Under the pieces are notes generated by a model that saw nothing but the letters and a program-made list of their open reading frames with translations, was not told where the DNA came from and did not search any database. 64,000 nt of DNA, from assembly GCA_002457435.1 (NCBI GenBank), contig NTLA01000005.1, forward strand, positions 1-64,000, written 5' to 3'. Origin of the DNA: Acidimicrobiales bacterium MED-G01 (lineage in GTDB: Bacteria > Actinomycetota > Acidimicrobiia > Acidimicrobiales > Poriferisodalaceae). Positions 62,255 through 64,000 of the stretch are shown here, piece after piece (the first letter of the stretch is position 1; every line of letters begins with the position of its first letter). The position numbers were made by a program, and so were the translations under genes.

Positions 62255-63754
62255 ATGTGGAGTAACGGATCGGATCTCGCATCATGGGTAGACAACTGGG
62301 CTGACCACCAGCCAGAGGCGCTCGCCATTGAGTTCGAAGGTCGTACAACCGATTATGCGCAACTCTCTAAAAGAATTGCATCAATAGCCAGCTGGTTGCA
62401 CCTGCACAAAGTCGAAACGGGTGATCGAGTTGCTTGGCTAGGACCAAACCACCCACTAGCGATAGAACTACTGCTTGCTTGTTCCCGATTGGGAGCAATC
62501 TTTCTACCTCTGAACTCGCGCCTGCTGGTTGCTGAACATCGTTGGATTCTCCAGGACGCCGAGCCCAAGCTCCTCATAACTCACGAGAAATTCCACGAAC
62601 ATGCGACAGAAGCTGCGGGTGGGGTATCAGTACGTTCGCTGAATGAGGTCTCTCAGTCTGAGCACATCGACCTAACTCCCAGAGTCGGCCGGCCTGACGA
62701 CCCTGTTTTGCTTGCATATACCTCTGGAACTACCGGAACTCCCAAGGGAGCGCTCCTATCCCAAAGTGCGCTAACAGCTAACGCTGTCAATGGCGCCCAT
62801 GCACATGACTTGACTTCCAGCGATCGCTTCCTGACTTTTCTGCCACTGTTCCACGTCGGCGGCCTCAACATTCAGACACTCCCCGCTTTACTGGGAGGCG
62901 CGTCAGTTCTTCTACACAGTTCTTTTGATCCCGCACAGTGGCTGGAGGACGTCGAAAGGTGGCAACCAACTTGGTCTCTGTTTGTTCCAGCAACTTTGAA
63001 TGCCGTGAGTAATCACCCAGCATTCGCGGAAGCAGATCTCTCCTCCCTCAAGGGTCTCATGGCCGGGTCGTCAACAATCCCGGAGGCGGCGACTCGACCC
63101 TTCTTCGAGCGCGGAATTTCTGTAGGTCAGGTGTATGGAGCTACCGAAACATCTCCAACTGCGGTGGTTTTAAGAATCGATCAGGCTGCTGAACGGCATG
63201 GATCCTGCGGTAAAGCTGCAACCCTTTGTGACGTTCGCATAGTTAACGATGCTGGCATCGACGTAACAACAGGAGAATCTGGTGAACTGTGGGTCCGCGG
63301 ACCAAACGTATTAATCAGTTATTGGCGCAACCCCGAAGCCACATCTGAGTCAATAACCGACGGTTGGTTTCACACCGGTGACATCGGGCATATGGATCCC
63401 GAAGGGTGGATCTATATTGACGACCGGAAAAAAGACGTAGTCATCTCAGGGGGGGAGAACATTTACCCTGCCGAGTTGGAAAACGTACTTGCAGAAAGTG
63501 ATCTGCTTTTAGAAGCAACGGTCGTTGGGGCGAGTGACACTCGTTGGGGTGAAATTCCAGTGGTCGTCGCTGTCGCCGCTGAGGGATTCAAACAAGATAG
63601 CGAAGCCGTTCTGAAACTTTTTGATGGGCAGATCGCTCGCTTTAAACATCCAAAGCGAGTGATCTGGACCGACCAACTGCCGAGAAACGTGATGGGCAAA
63701 GTGTTAAAACACGAGGTTCGTATTCTGATCGCTAAGAATGAAACCGCAACTTAA
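62255..63754 (+). CDS. AMP-forming acyl-CoA ligase
   Basis: A 499-residue ANL-superfamily ligase. The ATP motif is YTSGTTGTPKGALLSQ (about residue 153-168), FLPLFHVGGLNIQTLPALLGGASVLLH follows, and the C-terminal VVISGGENIYPAELEN and LPRNVMGKVLKHE (catalytic Lys) are intact. It activates a carboxylate as its CoA thioester. It follows the NicX-like gene at 11 bases. Broad relatives act on fatty, cinnamic or cyclohexane carboxylic acids; the precise acid is not known. Confidence 0.92.
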   Translation: MWSNGSDLASWVDNWADHQPEALAIEFEGRTTDYAQLSKRIASIASWLHLHKVETGDRVAWLGPNHPLAIELLLACSRLGAIFLPLNSRLLVAEHRWILQDAEPKLLITHEKFHEHATEAAGGVSVRSLNEVSQSEHIDLTPRVGRPDDPVLLAYTSGTTGTPKGALLSQSALTANAVNGAHAHDLTSSDRFLTFLPLFHVGGLNIQTLPALLGGASVLLHSSFDPAQWLEDVERWQPTWSLFVPATLNAVSNHPAFAEADLSSLKGLMAGSSTIPEAATRPFFERGISVGQVYGATETSPTAVVLRIDQAAERHGSCGKAATLCDVRIVNDAGIDVTTGESGELWVRGPNVLISYWRNPEATSESITDGWFHTGDIGHMDPEGWIYIDDRKKDVVISGGENIYPAELENVLAESDLLLEATVVGASDTRWGEIPVVVAVAAEGFKQDSEAVLKLFDGQIARFKHPKRVIWTDQLPRNVMGKVLKHEVRILIAKNETAT

Positions 63755-63825
63755 GCCGAGACAAGGCCGATCTTGGAAGTAGTGGTTTTTGAAGCTAATA
63801 CTGCCGTATACCAAAGGAGCCGTTT

Positions 63826-64000
63826 ATGGCTACGCCAAAGAAAGTGGCATTTATCGGTTTAGGAGTTATGGGCTTTCCTATGGCCAGGCATCTATCAGAA
63901 GCTGGCCATCTCGTATCCGTGTATAACAGAACGGCATCAAAATCCGAAGCTTGGATTCAGGAAAACAAAGGAACCTCAGCGGCGACTCCGCGGCGTGCCG
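63826..64000 (+). CDS. 3-hydroxyisobutyrate dehydrogenase-like NAD-binding protein (3' part outside window)
   Basis: Start of a gene: AAAGGAG precedes the ATG at 63826, then MATPKKVAFIGLGVMGFPMARH opens the Rossmann fold, with the NAD motif GLGVMG and the VYNRT stretch typical of 3-hydroxyisobutyrate/beta-hydroxyacid dehydrogenases (6-phosphogluconate dehydrogenase family). About 58 residues lie within the window; the remainder is past the edge. It follows the acyl-CoA ligase gene by about 70 bases. Confidence 0.88.
   Translation, partial: MATPKKVAFIGLGVMGFPMARHLSEAGHLVSVYNRTASKSEAWIQENKGTSAATPRRA

Noticed and set aside
1-64000. CRISPR arrays, insertion sequences, prophage or rRNA
   Set aside because: No regularly spaced repeats, transposase or phage-like proteins, or rRNA-like sequence found on either strand.

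Overview
This 64 kb window looks like a chromosomal fragment of a free-living, probably marine actinobacterium, most likely a relative of Acidimicrobiia. The support is a mycothione reductase (57524-58930), a homologue of the mycothiol-dependent nitroreductase Rv2466c (40969-41709), three luciferase-like proteins of the F420-dependent type, and many acyl-CoA dehydrogenases, CaiB/BaiF CoA transferases and crotonases. The lineage is an inference. Base composition is middling by eye, genes are tightly packed on both strands, and I see no insertion sequence, phage gene, CRISPR array, rRNA or tRNA. I recognise no dedicated transcription factor in the whole window.

Layout. 1-3796: acyl-CoA dehydrogenase/crotonase operon (partial at the left edge). 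3793-9457: thioesterase, MhpD-like hydratase, D-2-hydroxyacid dehydrogenase, CoA transferase and a D-aminoacylase-like amidohydrolase. 9633-16716: an unknown protein, ung, an ACAD10/11-type kinase-like protein, an NTF2-like protein, a second D-aminoacylase-like protein, a methyltransferase, a cupin and an SDR. 16828-23439: aromatic amino acid decarboxylase, aldehyde dehydrogenase, HisC-like aminotransferase and two luciferase-like oxidoreductases. 23483-31010: double-domain CoA transferase, TypA/BipA, epoxide hydrolase, acyl-CoA ligase and a small SHOCT-like protein. 31019-38713: methyltransferase, crotonase, a DUF6624/Fes-like esterase, then the aerobic 'box' benzoate pathway (CoA ligase diverging from boxC-boxB). 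38717-45617: Nudix hydrolase, alpha/beta hydrolases, Rv2466c-like protein, PPOX-like protein, a third luciferase-like protein, a beta-lactamase-fold hydrolase and YeiH. 45794-57508: serB, crotonase, a UGA-containing arsC, a tandem glycine riboswitch with gcvT-gcvP, DinB-like protein, nucleoside hydrolase, a UGA-containing selD, J-domain protein, nucleotidyltransferase and a 2OG-Fe(II) oxygenase. 57524-64000: mycothione reductase, serine hydrolase, histidine phosphatase, NicX-like protein, acyl-CoA ligase and the start of a 3-hydroxyisobutyrate dehydrogenase-like gene.

The most interesting region is 47.8-55.2 kb. Two genes have an in-frame UGA exactly where the family has its catalytic cysteine: an ArsC-type arsenate reductase (codon 12, aligned with E. 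coli ArsC Cys12) and selenophosphate synthetase SelD (codon 16, aligned with E. coli SelD Cys17). Both would be called as truncated genes by ordinary gene finders. The arsC UGA is followed by a perfect 7-bp hairpin with a GGUC loop, the same loop sequence as the E. coli fdhF SECIS. SelD makes the selenium donor that both products would need, so the window holds part of a selenocysteine system; selA, selB and selC are not in it. Between the two lie a tandem glycine riboswitch and gcvT-gcvP, with serB just upstream, giving a serine/glycine block.

The rest is mostly catabolism of CoA thioesters, aromatic acids and amino-acid derivatives, with mycothiol redox functions spread through it. It suggests an aerobic heterotroph that uses dissolved organic matter, including benzoate-like compounds.
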